Origin: Archilochus colubris
Lineage: Eukaryota > Chordata > Aves > Apodiformes > Trochilidae
Direction of reading: 5' to 3'
Assembly: GCA_023079485.1 (NCBI GenBank)
Contig: CM041083.1
Span: 158,356,552-158,420,551, forward strand
DNA: 64,000 nt
Position numbers and translations under genes: made by a program. Positions 61,401-64,000 of the stretch are shown piece by piece. How positions within the stretch are numbered: the stretch's first letter is position 1; every line of letters begins with the position of its first letter. Under the pieces are notes generated by a model, which did no database searches, had not been told where the DNA came from, and was given only the letters and a program-made list of their open reading frames with translations.

Positions 61401-64000
61401 CCACACCTAAAAAAGTCATTTTATCTTGGAGGCAGATGACTTCAGTGCAGCTCTCAGAGCCTGGGTGGTTACCACAGTTCTTCCACTGAACAGTGAGGTG
61501 ACACATTTCCTGCCTCAGTGGTGGGGCAGGTATGACAAAATCTAATGTGGGTAATACCAAGCTCTAACATATTTCACATTGACCAGATAAACTAAATCTG
61601 TTCTGTTTGCCACTGTCCTCTTGCATCCTCCTTGTAAAATGGGCATAAAGATTTCAGTTGACAAAAGGTGGGAGAGTTAGAACCCTTCACTCCTCATTCA
61701 GGTTAAGCTACTGATTAACCAGGTAGCCACAAAGCCAAAGTTCCAAGTCTTACAAGAATGTCAATGAAAACCAACACTGTCTCCATCCCTAAAATACTGG
61801 GGAAAAAAAATCTATTTCCAGTCAGATACAGTGAGAAATCACTTAGCTTCACTGATTAAGAACTATTACTGTCAGGAATGATTAATTGTTACTACACTGT
61901 TACTCATTGAAGATACAGGCAGGAAGAAGGCAGGAACGGTTTGAAAAAAAGCTTGGGATGAGGAACACAAGTTCCAGAAGGCTTTGGAGATGCAGCAAGA
62001 AGACACACTGTATTGTATATAGCTAAAGTGTTCCCTGTGCCCAGAGCATCTCTGAAAGCGGGGTATTTTTCTCAAATAAGTAAGTAAACCCCTTATGTTG
62101 TAATCCAGCATGTGGTATATGAAACATATGGATGGAGAGCTAGTGAGACTCACAGCAAGCAAGAAAATATAATTAAGAAGTAGGCAAAGCTGAGTCAGAC
62201 ACATATGTGCCAACCAGGCAGGAGCATTCTGTGGTGTTGTGTGAATGTGCAAAGACATGAGCAGTGCTGGACCTGAGGAATGCAATTACTTGAGATACAC
62301 TCTGAAACTGTGACTGTGCCAACAGGTGTACATAAGGTGTTGAGGAATACACCACAAAACATTTCTGGAAGTCATAGTAGTTTTTCTGTTCACTCAGTCA
62401 TGTATTTGACTGCAAAACAAAACTGAGGGAGAAAAGAATATAATAATTTTAGGCCCTGTTAAGAGTTTTATCAGACTATAAAGATATATTTCATGGTGCT
62501 GATGCGTAGATGCTGACAGGGAAATCATGAGATTACTGGCAAGCCAGTGAAGAAAATGAATTATCGTAGAATACAGAGTAGAATAGTAGCCCTGTTAGTG
62601 TCAAGAAAAATTTTAGGAAAGCTAAAGTTTTGTATCAAATATGGATATTTGCATAGAATCTCTGAACAGAAGACTTGGAAGGAAGGACATTCCCCTCACT
62701 GAAAGCCAAAATTGGATTTCCTATATTTATTACGAAAAAAACATACTGCCTGGTAATGCAAGGGCAAGCTTGACAGTAATACCATGAAAGCTAAAATTGA
62801 GAGGTTATTATTGTGCTCAATGCAGGCATACTGAAGCTGAGGAGAACTCAGATCTCTTTAGTCAGGAATCCATTGGCTTCTGAGGAAAATTGAATAGCCC
62901 CAGGGAAACTAAAAGTCTAAGGGATTATCTAGATTAAAATACATGAAAGACACAGTGATGCTCTGAGACAGATCTGATACTAGGTTTTATTAGAATCTCT
63001 CAGATTCTGTTCTGCCCTCAAAACATTACATGATGACACCATAGAGGGTCAGGAATACCTTTTTCAAAAAAAAAAAAAAAAATCTGAAACACCACAAAGC
63101 TGTGAAGTTTGCTGGAGCAAGAGAGCAATACATCTGAAGGAGACATGGGAGCAATACTCTGGCAAAACCAGCTTTGTCTTAAGGGTCTGGTATGGCACAG
63201 AGATGAATAAGATTGGATAAAAATCAGATGCTCTTTGCTGCCTTTCCAGCATGGAACAGTTTTGTCTTAACTCTTTGCAAGTGTACAAACTCATCACAAG
63301 CCACCATAAAACGTCATGTAGAGGCCATTGACCAAATATTATCCAAGAAAGGTAATCCTTGTGCCAGGTAAGCTGCAGAGGTTGTATTCTCTGGTGCATC
63401 TTAAGTGGCTCAGGAAATAGAATAAGATCATACTTGAATTATTCCTACTTATGAGAAAAGGCTGTAGGATGAGCTGCATCTCCTAGAGTGAATGGCAGGA
63501 GAAGAAAAACATTTATGCACTCAAACTGTCTAGTATGCAAAGTGATAATGTCATGGGAATATGTTTCTGTCACTGGTTGGAGGGGAGGGTATTCTGTGCA
63601 TTAACGACCAGGCAGTACACACAGACAATTCCTACTCAGGATACTAGAAAGATTTAGGTGAATTTAGAAATAAGCTTTATGTTGGGGAGTGAACATCCAG
63701 TGAGCCTTATGGGATATGTAAAGACTGCAGAACAGCAAGGACCATTTTACTCTTTGTAAATCCTAGGCTTTCTTATCAGAAAGACCAGGTTAATTTGATT
63801 TTACAGAAGAGAAGTAGGGTCAAAGATTATTTCTTCATTCTCTGGAATATGAGCTATCCCAGAGACACTAATGCCAGGAAACAGAATGTATATGGGAACT
63901 GAAATGCATGCAAGGATGTGTAAATCTTACACCATGGTCCAGCAAACTATAGGAGAATTCAAACAAGAACCTTTGCTCTATTGTTGTCATACCCAGAAAT
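58491..64000. other. Intergenic DNA to the right edge, nothing recognised
   Basis: AT-rich unique-looking sequence. The longest open frames (up to 137 codons) overlap on opposite strands and show no domain, signal or repeat. An A-run lies at 63066-63081. No tRNA or other RNA gene is seen. Confidence 0.55.

Overview
The window looks like vertebrate nuclear DNA from a bird, and I infer a songbird. The evidence is many CR1 LINE fragments with the typical avian CR1 3' end, LTR remnants of avian style, small introns, and a single-exon KCTD12 gene inside a strong CpG island. The species itself cannot be read from the sequence.

The main architectural feature is a large imperfect inverted repeat. 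The left arm (A) spans about 3,010-11,285 and the right arm (B) about 29,125-40,970. They are separated by a spacer of about 17.8 kb. Each arm carries a complete 13-exon gene of the ARHGAP20/TAGAP family: an N-terminal PH-like region followed by a RhoGAP domain with the arginine finger. Copy A is on + (4,151-8,127) and copy B on - (35,867-39,847), so the two converge on the spacer. Splice sites and exon phases are intact in both copies. By eye, exons 1-6 differ mostly at silent sites (about 4 nonsynonymous to 11 synonymous), while exons 7-12 differ mostly at amino-acid-changing sites (about 27 to 6). The copies also end differently, because a stop in A sits 14 codons before the stop in B.

The spacer holds KCTD12 (17,471-18,475, +), an auxiliary subunit of GABA-B receptors. 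It has a CpG-island promoter upstream and a long AT-rich downstream stretch that probably includes its 3' UTR. The spacer also has a 5'-truncated CR1 with a long open reverse-transcriptase frame (11,637-12,903). A segment upstream of KCTD12 (14,757-15,990) has a shortened direct copy at the left edge of the window (1-590).

Arm B carries insertions missing from arm A: an LTR-type element of about 1.0 kb (30,067-31,078), a block of about 2.8 kb containing two diverged direct repeats (about 31,510-34,330), and a small hairpin (34,905-34,946). The left flank (600-2,960) is repeat-derived: a tandem array of about 108-bp units, a segment shared with the arm B LTR element, and a minus-strand LTR close to the arm A boundary. 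From about 41 kb to the right end I see no gene, only AT-rich intergenic DNA with CR1 fragments, one LTR-like element and two microsatellites.
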